From a virus: DNA of 55,101 nt. The notes under the pieces are model-generated. The model saw nothing but the letters and a program-made list of their open reading frames with translations. It had not been told where the DNA came from and made no database searches. This document shows positions 29,075-37,856 of this stretch, piece by piece (within the stretch, counting starts at the first letter, position 1; every line of letters begins with the position of its first letter). The position numbers were made by a program, and so were the translations under genes. The stretch covers positions 1 to 55,101 of the IMG/VR virus record IMGVR_UViG_3300031862_000774, one strand, 5' to 3'.

Positions 29075-30412
29075 ATGGAAATCAAACGTGTCCCGATCGA
29101 CCAGGTCGAGCCCTGGGAGAAGAATCCGCGCGGAATAAAGCGGAAAGACTTCGATCGGCTTAAGAAGCAGATCACGGAACTCGGGATTTATAAGCCGCTG
29201 GTCTGCACTCAGGAGAACGGCAGATATATCATCCTCGGGGGGAACATGCGGATCCGGGCCCTTAGGGAACTTGGCGCCCAGAAGGTCGATGTTTCGGTGG
29301 TCGAGGCGAAGACCGAGGCCGAAAAGCTCAAATACGCGCTCAGCGATAACGACCGCGCCGGGGAATACGATGATCAGGCCCTCGCCGAGCTTCTCTTCGC
29401 GAACCGGGACGGGATCGATCTCGAGGACTTCCGTATCGATATCGGTCCAACCATCTCTCTCGAGCGCCTTATGACAAGTTTCGGTCCGGACATCGCGGTA
29501 ACCGAAGAAGACATCGTCCCTGAGCCAGAAAAGACAAGCTCCACGCCGCGCGGCGCGCTTTTTGATCTTGGACCCCACCGCCTCCTCTGCGGCGATGCCA
29601 CCCAGGAATGGGCATACGCCGCCCTCATGGATGGGATGAAGGCCGACCTCATCTTCACCGACCCACCCTACAATGTGGCCTACAAGGGCTCTAAGCTCGG
29701 AACCATCGCTGGCGATGACATGACGGAAGAGGAATTTATAGAGTTTTCGTGTCGCTTCATGGCGCAACTCAAGGAGAACACAAAGCGGGGCGGAGCATTC
29801 TATATCTGCAGTGGCTATAGCTCCTATCCGGTTTTCCTATATGCCCTCCACCAAGCCGGATTGACCTTCTCGACTCCTATAGTTTGGGTCAAGAATAATA
29901 CCTCTCTCGGCTGGGGCGATTACCGGCATAAACACGAGATGCTTCTCAAGGGCCGTTCATCCCGCCAGAAAAAGAGCGCGCAACCTATCCTCTATGGCTG
30001 GAAGGGCGGACGCCATTACTTCCCAGAAAGCCGCTTCGAGGCCGACGTTTGGGAGATGAACCGTCGTGGCAGTTCGAACATGCTTCACCCCACTCAAAAG
30101 CCCCTCGGCCTTATCCAGCGCGCCATCCGTAATTCAAGCCGAAAAGGAGAGTGTGTGCTTGATCCATTCGCTGGTTCTGGCTCCACCCTGGTCGGCGCCG
30201 AACGGGAGGGCCGCGTGGCTTATGTTATGGACCTCGATCCACTCTGCGTAGACACGACCATCCGCCGATATGCCGCCCTCGGCGCACAGACGGAAGAAGA
30301 AATACGCCAGACCTGCCGCCTCGTGCCCATTCGAGGAGAACAGGGAAGGAAGCCCAAGCTAATGCAAGGACCGGCCCGAGATCGCGCAACGTCGGCAATC
30401 GTGGAGAGATAA
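29075..30412 (+). CDS. ParB-domain / DNA methyltransferase fusion
   Basis: A 445-residue protein. The N-terminal ParB/sulfiredoxin-like domain (about 1-100) shows WEKNPRGIKRKD and ILGGNMRIRALRELG. The methyltransferase domain has FTDPPYNVAYKG (motif IV, DPPY) before the SAM-binding VLDPFAGSGSTLVGAERE (motif I), the beta-class order of N4/N6 methylases. Likely protects or marks phage DNA. The ParB part may provide site recognition. Confidence 0.85.
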   Translation: MEIKRVPIDQVEPWEKNPRGIKRKDFDRLKKQITELGIYKPLVCTQENGRYIILGGNMRIRALRELGAQKVDVSVVEAKTEAEKLKYALSDNDRAGEYDDQALAELLFANRDGIDLEDFRIDIGPTISLERLMTSFGPDIAVTEEDIVPEPEKTSSTPRGALFDLGPHRLLCGDATQEWAYAALMDGMKADLIFTDPPYNVAYKGSKLGTIAGDDMTEEEFIEFSCRFMAQLKENTKRGGAFYICSGYSSYPVFLYALHQAGLTFSTPIVWVKNNTSLGWGDYRHKHEMLLKGRSSRQKKSAQPILYGWKGGRHYFPESRFEADVWEMNRRGSSNMLHPTQKPLGLIQRAIRNSSRKGECVLDPFAGSGSTLVGAEREGRVAYVMDLDPLCVDTTIRRYAALGAQTEEEIRQTCRLVPIRGEQGRKPKLMQGPARDRATSAIVER

Positions 30413-30458
30413 AACCCGATGAAAAGACCCCGGGAACCAGAGTTTGAGATGAAAAGAG

Positions 30459-30917
30459 ATGGCTAAATTAAAATACAACGAGACATTTCCGGTCCTGGCG
30501 GAAAAGTACGCCAAGGAAGGAATGACTGATGCGCAGATAGCCAAGAAATTAGGGATTGGCGGTGGCACCTATTATAGATATCAAAAGAGGTACCGAGAGT
30601 TTTGGGAGTCCATAAAAAAGGGAAAATCTCCGGTGGATGACGATGTCGAAAATGCACTTCTGAAACGCGCCCTGGGTTACGATTACGAGGAGATCATGAC
30701 CGAATATCAGGTCAAAGGCAAGGAGGAGGAGAAGGCGAAACCGGTGACCTTAAGGCGGATAAAAAAGTTTGTGATCCCGGACGTCACGGCGCAGATCTTC
30801 TGGCTGAAGAACCGGCGTCCGGATAAGTGGCGAGACAAGCATGATTTCGAGTTCCCCCAGGGGGTTATGATCAAGATCATCTCCGCAATCCCCCGGTCGG
30901 ACAGAGTGAGCAAATGA
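30459..30917 (+). CDS. Small terminase-like protein, copy 1
   Basis: A 152-residue protein. The N-terminal HTH (MTDAQIAKKLGIGGGTYYRY) and central helices fit phage small terminase or terminase-like HTH proteins. The C-terminal GVMIKIISAIPR closely matches GVILKVISAVPR at the end of the next protein. It overlaps that gene by four bases. Confidence 0.6.
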   Translation: MAKLKYNETFPVLAEKYAKEGMTDAQIAKKLGIGGGTYYRYQKRYREFWESIKKGKSPVDDDVENALLKRALGYDYEEIMTEYQVKGKEEEKAKPVTLRRIKKFVIPDVTAQIFWLKNRRPDKWRDKHDFEFPQGVMIKIISAIPRSDRVSK

Positions 30918-31486
30918 CATTCACTCCTAAGCAACGAAGATTTATCAAGGAGTATCCAAAGGATCTGAATGCCACGAGGGCGGCGGAGCGGTCCGGATTC
31001 TCAAAGAAGACGGCCCGTCAGCAAGGTGCGCGTCTGTTGTCAAAGGTTAACATCCAAGAAGCGATTTCGAGAGAACTCAAGAGACGGGAAAAGCGGACGG
31101 AGATCACGCAGGACAGGGTTTTAAGAGAGCTCGCGGTTTGCGGGTTCTCGGATATCAAGGACTACATCGATATCGACTCAGATACCGGCGCCATGAGAGC
31201 GAGGGGATTCGAAGGTATGCCCCAGCGAGCCAGCCGGGCTTTGAAGGGCATAAAAGAGGATCGCGTCATCAAAGAGGATGCAGACGGGAAAAAAGTCACG
31301 GTCTACGACAAAGTGCGCTTCGAACTCTGGGATAAACCGAAATCGCTTGAGCTTCTCGGAAAACATCTGGGGATGTTTGAAGAGAAATTCAAAGTCACCG
31401 GCGATCTCGGGGTGATCCTAAAGGTCATATCGGCCGTGCCTCGGCCGGGTCAGGAGGAGAAGGGTGCTCAGAAAGCTAAGGCGTAG
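30914..31486 (+). CDS. terS: Terminase small subunit, copy 2
   Basis: A 190-residue protein of the Terminase_2 family. LTPKQ-like MTFTPKQRRFIKEYPKDLNA, then AAERSGFSKKTARQQGARLL and ITQDRVLRELAVCGFSDIKD are hallmark segments. It recognises phage DNA and regulates the large subunit. TerL is separated from it by about 3.6 kb of other genes, which is unusual. Confidence 0.85.
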   Translation: MTFTPKQRRFIKEYPKDLNATRAAERSGFSKKTARQQGARLLSKVNIQEAISRELKRREKRTEITQDRVLRELAVCGFSDIKDYIDIDSDTGAMRARGFEGMPQRASRALKGIKEDRVIKEDADGKKVTVYDKVRFELWDKPKSLELLGKHLGMFEEKFKVTGDLGVILKVISAVPRPGQEEKGAQKAKA

Positions 31487-31661
31487 GACCCGGCTCTGGC
31501 TGCTTCGGCGGGACGCGAAAAAGACGCGCATTCTTTTGAGGCGCATCGACGTGGCCATGGCGCGGCTCGGATGGCCGAGGTGGAGGAGGAAGCAGTTCTG
31601 GCGCGACTTCCACAGGGATGACGCGGTCGTCGAGGACCTGTTCAGGCTGATCACGGGATAA
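31464..31661 (+). CDS. Arginine-rich small protein
   Basis: A 65-residue protein from GTG 31464 (RBS AGGAGGAGAAG), overlapping terS. Very Arg-rich (LRKLRRRTRLWLLRRD and so on) with tryptophans, suited to binding nucleic acid. No family. Confidence 0.5.
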   Translation: MLRKLRRRTRLWLLRRDAKKTRILLRRIDVAMARLGWPRWRRKQFWRDFHRDDAVVEDLFRLITG

Positions 31662-31731
31662 TAGCGATGGAGGCACAGGAAGGAAAAAATGCCCCCAGCA
31701 AGAAAATAAACGATTTTTTAGGGAGGGATAA

Positions 31732-31896
31732 ATGGCTATCAAGAACCTAAAACCCGATGAGGTTGTCTCCGTCTATGATCCCACGCTCGGAGCCTACCAC
31801 GAGGTCAGCATTGAAGACCTGAAGAGGCAACTTCAATCGTTCGGCCTCACAAACGAGGAGATCGAGGTCAAGATCAAGAAACTCAAGGGAGAGTGA
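31732..31896 (+). CDS. Small hypothetical structural-module protein
   Basis: A 54-residue gene, ATG 31732 after GGGAGGG, TGA 31894-31896. Sequence MAIKNLKPDEVVSVYDPTLG onward, ending in a Lys-rich helix. Unknown; its start-stop spacing with the next gene suggests one operon. Confidence 0.55.
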   Translation: MAIKNLKPDEVVSVYDPTLGAYHEVSIEDLKRQLQSFGLTNEEIEVKIKKLKGE

Positions 31897-31898
31897 AA

Positions 31899-32426
31899 AT
31901 GAAAATGCAAGACAAGGGAAAACTAAGGACGACCTTCAAGATCGCCCGCTATGCCTCGGATGAGGACAAGCAAAAGAGAGTCATCTACTCCAAGGAGGAG
32001 GCGCTCAGGCTTTTCGGGATCGAGCAGTTCACCGAGTTCGAGAAGAATCTTTTCCTGAACGAGGGCATAAACGAGTTATGGACGATCCTATGCTCTGCCG
32101 GCGGGACGAAGTTCGATAACTCAAATGCCTACACGGGCGTCGGCGATTCGGCCACGGCTGCGGATGCCACGCAGACGGGGCTTCAGGCCGCCGTGAATAA
32201 GCTCTATAAGGCTATGGAGGCAGGATTCCCGACCTATGGCACAAGCCAGAAGGCGACATGGAAGTCATCCTTTGGTTCGGCCGAGGCGAATTTCGCCTGG
32301 AACGAGTTTACGGTCGCCAACGGCAACTCCGACGCGGCGAAGAACCTGAACCGGAAGGTCTCGGCGCAGGGCACGAAGACAAGCGGACAGACATGGGAGT
32401 TAACCATCGAGTTATCGATAAGCTAA
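31899..32426 (+). CDS. Phage structural protein of unknown role
   Basis: A 175-residue protein from ATG 31899 (RBS AGGGAG). The segment LNEGINELWTILCSAGGTKF, then NAYTGVGDSATAA and a beta-rich end resemble small virion proteins found near tail-fibre genes. It has the feel of a beta-sandwich domain. Function not proven. Confidence 0.5.
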   Translation: MKMQDKGKLRTTFKIARYASDEDKQKRVIYSKEEALRLFGIEQFTEFEKNLFLNEGINELWTILCSAGGTKFDNSNAYTGVGDSATAADATQTGLQAAVNKLYKAMEAGFPTYGTSQKATWKSSFGSAEANFAWNEFTVANGNSDAAKNLNRKVSAQGTKTSGQTWELTIELSIS

Positions 32427-32442
32427 TAAGCGGAGATAAATT

Positions 32443-34059
32443 TTGGCTTATACATTTTTAGAACTTCAGCAGTATGTCCAGGACAAGATAAACGCTGCTC
32501 GTCTGACCACCTGGACGGCGCAGAATGATGTTTCTTATTGGCGTGGACTTCAGCATAAATATGACCAGCAGCTTTTGGACGTGGTTGAGCAATATAAGGA
32601 CAAAGGCAAGCGGTTAATTGATGAATACAAGCGCCGCCTTAACGAGATGGATGAGTTAATCAGCGGGGCGGGGATTTCCATCGTCGATTTTAAGTCCGAC
32701 ATGAAGGCGTTGGTGGCGAAGGTGCTGAGGTTGGCCGATAAATATTGGGCTGTGCGGTATGAGATTGAGGGAAGGCAGAAGGGATTTTTTGTCCGCAAGC
32801 CTGTAGGTACAACTTACTACATCGACTTCGTGGATGGCCTTGACACGAATGACGGACTTTCAATAACGACGGCCTGGAAGACACTTGAAAAATACACAAC
32901 TGTTACGGTGAGGTCAGCGGGCGATATTGCACTGGTCAGGGCAAATAAAACAGAGATTCCAGCTGGAAATATTCCTTTTGATGAAAGCGGAAACAAGGGC
33001 AGCAGAATTTCAATAATAGGTTGTGATTCTGTGATTAATGACCCGTGGAACGACGATTCTGATGTGCTTCCGATTATAGATTTTAATGGGGCAGCTTATT
33101 GTGGTACGAAATATAGTAATGATTACTGGGACATAGAAAGACTTGATATTAAAAATGGAGCCTCTACGTATTATGGCACTTGGTATGACTACGAAAGTGT
33201 AGGAAATTTATACAAGGGAGTTAAATTCTCAACGACTGCAACGATTACAAAGACTATGATATCATCGATTCTTTACTTTTCTGAGTTTGTTGAATGTGAA
33301 TGGACAACCCCGCAAAATAATGGCGAAAGAATCGCCTATCAGCTTCAAGATTGTAGAATGTTAATTTTCAGAAAATGTAAATTTAATAAAGGCAATCTTG
33401 CAAACCCAGCTGAGGGATTATATTTAACCAGGTCTTTTGTAGAGATTATTGATTCGGAATTTGGACAGATAAGTGCATTAGATATCGATATTATAGGTTC
33501 ATCGGTTATTCTGATAAGAAATTCAAAAGTGGATATTACAAAAATTTCCATTGGTACAAGTCCTGGTGTAATTGTTCGCATGGAAGACCATAACCAGATT
33601 ATCTATGATGGATACGTAAAATATGGTCCTGGTCAAGTTAGCAGAGATGCGGCAATAAAAACCGGAAATGCTAATTTCTCGGTTAAAATAGAACCATCCT
33701 CTGGGTGCGGAATTTATGCACCATTGGATTTATCGGGTTATCAAACAGAGTCGCCTTTCCAGGTCAAACTCTCCGCCTCCGTCCAGAAGACGCTGACGGT
33801 GAAAATGAAAGCTGATACTGCCTGGACAGTCTATCCAACAGCGGTTGAGCTTTATCTTGAGGTGAGCTATTATAGCGATGGAGCAAATGCTAATAGAACA
33901 ACAATAAAATCGACTCAGGTCATAAGCCAGGTTGATACATGGACTGATTTTTCCGTCACAATCACACCCGCAAGAGACGGTATTGCATACGGGAACGTCT
34001 ATCTTAAAAAATATGAGGCTAACTTTATCAGGGTGAATGGCGAAATGGTGGTGAGTTAA
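32443..34059 (+). CDS. Tail fibre/spike-like protein with beta-helix core
   Basis: A 538-residue protein from TTG 32443. An N-terminal helical region (about 1-105) contains a coiled coil. It is followed by TYYIDFVDGLDTNDGLSITT, a common lead into a right-handed beta-helix, then helix-like rungs (about 120-400) and a C-terminal carbohydrate-binding-like beta-sandwich (about 400-538). The middle is AT-rich compared with neighbours, which suggests recent acquisition. Likely an adhesin that binds or degrades host glycans. Confidence 0.6.
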   Translation: MAYTFLELQQYVQDKINAARLTTWTAQNDVSYWRGLQHKYDQQLLDVVEQYKDKGKRLIDEYKRRLNEMDELISGAGISIVDFKSDMKALVAKVLRLADKYWAVRYEIEGRQKGFFVRKPVGTTYYIDFVDGLDTNDGLSITTAWKTLEKYTTVTVRSAGDIALVRANKTEIPAGNIPFDESGNKGSRISIIGCDSVINDPWNDDSDVLPIIDFNGAAYCGTKYSNDYWDIERLDIKNGASTYYGTWYDYESVGNLYKGVKFSTTATITKTMISSILYFSEFVECEWTTPQNNGERIAYQLQDCRMLIFRKCKFNKGNLANPAEGLYLTRSFVEIIDSEFGQISALDIDIIGSSVILIRNSKVDITKISIGTSPGVIVRMEDHNQIIYDGYVKYGPGQVSRDAAIKTGNANFSVKIEPSSGCGIYAPLDLSGYQTESPFQVKLSASVQKTLTVKMKADTAWTVYPTAVELYLEVSYYSDGANANRTTIKSTQVISQVDTWTDFSVTITPARDGIAYGNVYLKKYEANFIRVNGEMVVS

Positions 34060-34068
34060 GAGGATATC

Positions 34069-34230
34069 ATGGAAGAGAAAAAATACGATTTAGAGACTAT
34101 CAAAAAGGCTTTCTGGGAGGCTTTTCATAAGAGCGGCGAACTTTGGTTTTACGAAATAGATTTTGATGAGGAGCTTCAATTCGCTGAAGAAGAATTATGG
34201 AAAGAGTTTGAAAAAAGTCTTATGAAATAG
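34069..34230 (+). CDS. Small acidic protein
   Basis: A 53-residue gene, ATG 34069 to TAG 34228-34230. Acidic and aromatic, predicted helical (MEEKKYDLETIKKAFWEAFH). It may assist folding of the fibre gene before it; this is speculative. Confidence 0.5.
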   Translation: MEEKKYDLETIKKAFWEAFHKSGELWFYEIDFDEELQFAEEELWKEFEKSLMK

Positions 34231-34245
34231 GAAGAGGAGAAATAA

Positions 34246-35106
34246 TTGCCCATAATGGAATGGATTTCCGGTCGCCCGATTGCCACGGATTCCGACTTCA
34301 AAGAGTGGGCGTCTGGAAGGCCGTTTATTTATTATGTGCCAACGGGATTCATTTCTAAAAGCGTTTTGGATTCTGGTATTGGTTCGGACGCTCTATCACT
34401 CCTGAATAAACTATCAGTCTCGGATTCAGGCGTCGGCGTAGATACTTTTGGATTATTAGGCAAGATTCCCATTTCCGATTCTGGTCTGGGGGCGGATGTT
34501 CTTTCTATCCTGAACAAAATCCCGGTTCTTGACTCTGCCATAGGCGCCGATCTTCTTTCTATCCTGGTCCGGGTCGCCATTCTGGACGCCGGCACGGGCG
34601 CAGACTTAATCTCAGCGATCAAAGCGCTTATCGCAATCACGGATGCAGGGGTAGGTACGGATAGTATTTTCGTGTCGTCGCCGATTAAAACTATACAGGA
34701 TTCCGCCGCGGGCGCGGATGATCTGAGCATCAAAGGGAAGATTCCCATCTCAGATTTGGCCGGCGGGCTGGACTCCCTTGTCATCAAGCAATTCAAATCA
34801 ACCTCTGACTCGGCGCTCGGCTCAGAGATTCTTGCCATTAAAAGGCTCGTCTCGCTTGTGGATTCCGGCCTGGGATCGGAACTTTTTTCTATTCTTGTGA
34901 GGATTGCCATCCTGGACCAAGCCCTGGCCACGGATCTCGTGAGCGTTTTAGGGCAGAGGCGGGTCGTCGATCATGAGAAAGAGGAAAGACTGTTATTCCC
35001 TTATCTCTATTCCACCGCAATGCGCGGCCAAGGGAAACTGTTAGCCAAAGCTGTGAGGGAGGCCAGGAAGGGCCAACGTAAACTCATTAAGGAAAAAGAA
35101 GATTAG
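34246..35106 (+). CDS. Tandem-repeat fibre-like protein (eleven 18-residue units)
   Basis: A 286-residue protein from TTG 34246 (RBS AGGAGA). About residues 40-245 consist of eleven units of 18-19 residues with the pattern D-S-G-x-G-A-D-x-L-S-I-x-x-K-I-P-I, for example ISDSGLGADVLSILNKIP. The regular Gly/Asp plus aliphatic pattern suggests a beta-solenoid or fibrous shaft. The C-terminus is helical and basic. Lies directly before TerL. Confidence 0.6.
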   Translation: MPIMEWISGRPIATDSDFKEWASGRPFIYYVPTGFISKSVLDSGIGSDALSLLNKLSVSDSGVGVDTFGLLGKIPISDSGLGADVLSILNKIPVLDSAIGADLLSILVRVAILDAGTGADLISAIKALIAITDAGVGTDSIFVSSPIKTIQDSAAGADDLSIKGKIPISDLAGGLDSLVIKQFKSTSDSALGSEILAIKRLVSLVDSGLGSELFSILVRIAILDQALATDLVSVLGQRRVVDHEKEERLLFPYLYSTAMRGQGKLLAKAVREARKGQRKLIKEKED

Positions 35107-35107
35107 G

Positions 35108-36442
35108 ATGTCTACGCAGGAAATCACCGTTGACCTCTCCCAGATCTACGACCCGCGGAGGAACCCGAAGCAGCTCCTCTTCCACCAGGCCCTGGAGACC
35201 TACAAGCTCTTCGGAGGCGCCATGATGGGGGGTAAGACGGCCGCCTTGATCAATGAAGGGATGGCGCTGAGCTTCGACTACCCGGGCAATTTCGGGCTGC
35301 TCATGCGGAAGACTTGGCCATCCTTTCGGGACACGGTCCTGCCTCAGCTCGAGAAGTTCCTGGATCGGCGGCTGGTCCGGGATTGGAACAGGTCCGAGAA
35401 GCTCATCGTTCTCTGGAATGGCTCGAGGATCCGGTATGGCGGGGTCGGGGATGCGCCCGATGACTGGCAGAAGTTCATGTCGGGCGAGTACGGCTGGATC
35501 GCCCTCGATCAGGCCGAAGAGTTTACGGAACAGGAGTTCCTCATGCTGGGGACCCGGCTCAGGCTCAACCTGCCGGGCCTACGGCCGTTCTTTCTCCTCT
35601 CCTGCAACCCGACGGAGGGCTGGATCAAGCAGCGTTTCATTGAGGCGATCCATCCGGACCATGTCTTCATCCCTTCCTTCTGGACGGACAATATCGCCAA
35701 CCTGCCGTTCGGCTGTATCGAGAGGATGCGCGAGCTTCTGCCCGAGGAGCTGCAGAACAGATATCTGAAAGGCGACTGGTCGGCGGTCGAAGAGTCCAAC
35801 AGCGTCTACCTCTACCTCAAGATCAAGGAGGCGATGGAGAGGAAGGTCGAGCGGTCGCTGCCCGTCGAGATCGGGGTCGACGTGGCGCGGTTCGGAGATG
35901 ACGAGACCGTCATCCCGCTTCGGGAGGGCGCGAAGGTCGAGATCTTCAGCCATGCCCGCGGGCACGATACGATGCGGACCGTGGGCGAGGTCTGGCACTG
36001 CGTTCAGGACCGGATCGTCCCGGTCTGGGGCAAGGGGGTCAGGGTCGCGGTCAAGGTGGACGCGGACGGCCTGGGCGCCGGCGTCGTCGACAGGCTCAAG
36101 GAGCTTCAAGAGGAAAAGGAAAAGGCCCTCGGGATAAAGATTGAGATCGTCGAGATCCACGGCAGCGCGAAGCCGAGGAATCCGATGATGTTCAAGAATC
36201 AGAGGGCCGAGATCCACTGGGGGCTCAGGGAGCTGCTCGACGATATCGCTCTGCCGCGCGACCCGATTCTGGCCGCCCAGCTCATCGCCATCAAGTACAA
36301 GCGCAATTCCGCAGGCCAGATCGAGATTGTCGACAAGGGGGAGATCAAGAAGAGACTTGGCCAGAGTCCGGATCGCGCGGAGGGGGTCATTTATGCCTTC
36401 GCCGAGGTCAAGCCAAAGGGAGTGAGCCATGTCTGTGTCTAA
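35108..36442 (+). CDS. terL: Terminase large subunit (prophage)
   Basis: A 444-residue protein. ATPase: FGGAMMGGKTAA (Walker A, K43), WIALDQAEEF (Walker B, D134 with E137/E138), LLSCNPTEGW coupling motif. Nuclease: GVDVARFGDDE (D258), VKVDADGLGAG and late acids. Packages DNA through the portal encoded next. Belongs to the PBSX-like large-terminase group by context. Distinct from the small element's TerL. Confidence 0.93.
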   Translation: MSTQEITVDLSQIYDPRRNPKQLLFHQALETYKLFGGAMMGGKTAALINEGMALSFDYPGNFGLLMRKTWPSFRDTVLPQLEKFLDRRLVRDWNRSEKLIVLWNGSRIRYGGVGDAPDDWQKFMSGEYGWIALDQAEEFTEQEFLMLGTRLRLNLPGLRPFFLLSCNPTEGWIKQRFIEAIHPDHVFIPSFWTDNIANLPFGCIERMRELLPEELQNRYLKGDWSAVEESNSVYLYLKIKEAMERKVERSLPVEIGVDVARFGDDETVIPLREGAKVEIFSHARGHDTMRTVGEVWHCVQDRIVPVWGKGVRVAVKVDADGLGAGVVDRLKELQEEKEKALGIKIEIVEIHGSAKPRNPMMFKNQRAEIHWGLRELLDDIALPRDPILAAQLIAIKYKRNSAGQIEIVDKGEIKKRLGQSPDRAEGVIYAFAEVKPKGVSHVCV

Positions 36443-37856
36443 ACCTGAGAAATCCAGGGTCTTCGTCTATACGAGCAAGAAAAAGCTTGTCCCCCAAAAG
36501 GAGCTGCGGAAGTTCGAGCTCACGAAGGACTCGAAGCAGGTCTCGGCGGAGGAGAAGCAGTTCTTCCACCTGGGCCTGGTCAGCCCGCCGTTCCCTCCGG
36601 AGTCATTCCTCCAGCTCATGGACTCGAACGTCTACTTCGACCGCTGCGTCCGGCAGATCGCCCAGGATACGGCCGGCCTTGGCTGGAAGATGGTCCTGAA
36701 GGAGGGGAAGGAGGAAGTCGACCAAGAGAGGCAGGAGATCGAGGCCTTTCTCCGGAAGCCGAACACGAAGCACCCGGATGAGTCCATGAGGGACATCATC
36801 CAGGCGTCCGTCATCGACCTCGAATCGGTCGGATGGCTCGGCCTCGAGGTCGTCCGGAGTCTGGGAGGGCAGGGCATGGAGCTCTATCACGTGCCGGCGC
36901 ACACCTTCAAGGTCCACAAGTCGAGAAAGAAGTTCTGTCAGCAGCGGAACCAGCAGAAGGTCTGGTTCAAGGCGTATGGCGAGAAGCTGGACATCGATAA
37001 GGATACCGGGGAGGCCGGGAAAGAGGGATTGAGCGAGGCGAAAAAGGCGAATGAGCTCCTGTACCATAAATCCTACTATGCCAAGTCCGATTATTATGGC
37101 GTACCGCCGATTCTGAGCGCCGTCGGCTCAGTCATGGCCTTGATCGGGATCCGGGACTATAACCTCGCCTTCTTCGAGAACTACGGAGTCCCGGCCGCGA
37201 TCGTTGTTCTCGAGGGTAACTGGGAGGAGGGCAGCGACGAGAAGCTCAGGGATTTCCTCGACACGGAAATCAGGAGATCTGAGAATGCTCATAAGACGGC
37301 CGTCCTAAGAGTGGCCGAGGGATGCAAGGCCACCTGGACCCCCCTTGTTACCGAAGTCAAAGAGGGGGCCTTCAAAATCTACCTCAAGATCCTGCGCGAC
37401 GAAGTCCTGGCGGCCCATTCCATGCCAGGCTACAGGATCGGGATCACGGAGACCGGTTCGCTCGGCGGGTCGACGGCCCGGGAGGCGACCGAGACCTACC
37501 TGTCCACGGTCGTGGAGCCGCTCCAGGAGACCTTCGAGGAGATTCTCGAAAAGCTCTTTCTCGACCGAGGCTGGGTCAATTACAGGGTCGAATTCGTGGA
37601 CATTGACGTCAGGGACATCGATGCGGAGGTCAAGCGCTGCGACATTCTCATCCGCATAGCGTCGATGAACCCGAATGAGGTCCGCAACCGGCTCTCGATC
37701 GGCGAACCCTACGAGGGAGGCAACCAGTTCTACATCGACTCGAGCCTGGTCCCCGTGGGCAGCGAGGGACTGGAGAAGGGGGATAAGTTCTCGGTCGCCC
37801 TCGATGAGCTGAGAAGGGGCCTGAGGAAATTGATCGATGAGCAAAAAGTTAGTTGA
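36429..37856 (+). CDS. Portal protein (PBSX/XkdE-type)
   Basis: A 475-residue protein with features of PBSX-family portals: FLQLMDSNVYFDRCVRQIAQ near the N-terminus, ELYHVPAHTFKV, YYAKSDYYGVPPILSAVGSV (clip/stem entry) and FENYGVPAAIVVLEG. It forms the dodecameric DNA gate. Overlaps TerL by 14 bp. Confidence 0.88.
   Translation: MSVSKPEKSRVFVYTSKKKLVPQKELRKFELTKDSKQVSAEEKQFFHLGLVSPPFPPESFLQLMDSNVYFDRCVRQIAQDTAGLGWKMVLKEGKEEVDQERQEIEAFLRKPNTKHPDESMRDIIQASVIDLESVGWLGLEVVRSLGGQGMELYHVPAHTFKVHKSRKKFCQQRNQQKVWFKAYGEKLDIDKDTGEAGKEGLSEAKKANELLYHKSYYAKSDYYGVPPILSAVGSVMALIGIRDYNLAFFENYGVPAAIVVLEGNWEEGSDEKLRDFLDTEIRRSENAHKTAVLRVAEGCKATWTPLVTEVKEGAFKIYLKILRDEVLAAHSMPGYRIGITETGSLGGSTAREATETYLSTVVEPLQETFEEILEKLFLDRGWVNYRVEFVDIDVRDIDAEVKRCDILIRIASMNPNEVRNRLSIGEPYEGGNQFYIDSSLVPVGSEGLEKGDKFSVALDELRRGLRKLIDEQKVS

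Noticed and set aside
28214-29767. A 517-residue - strand open frame opposite NlpC and methyltransferase genes
   Set aside because: It spans several well-supported + strand genes and a promoter, and contains no protein-like motif.
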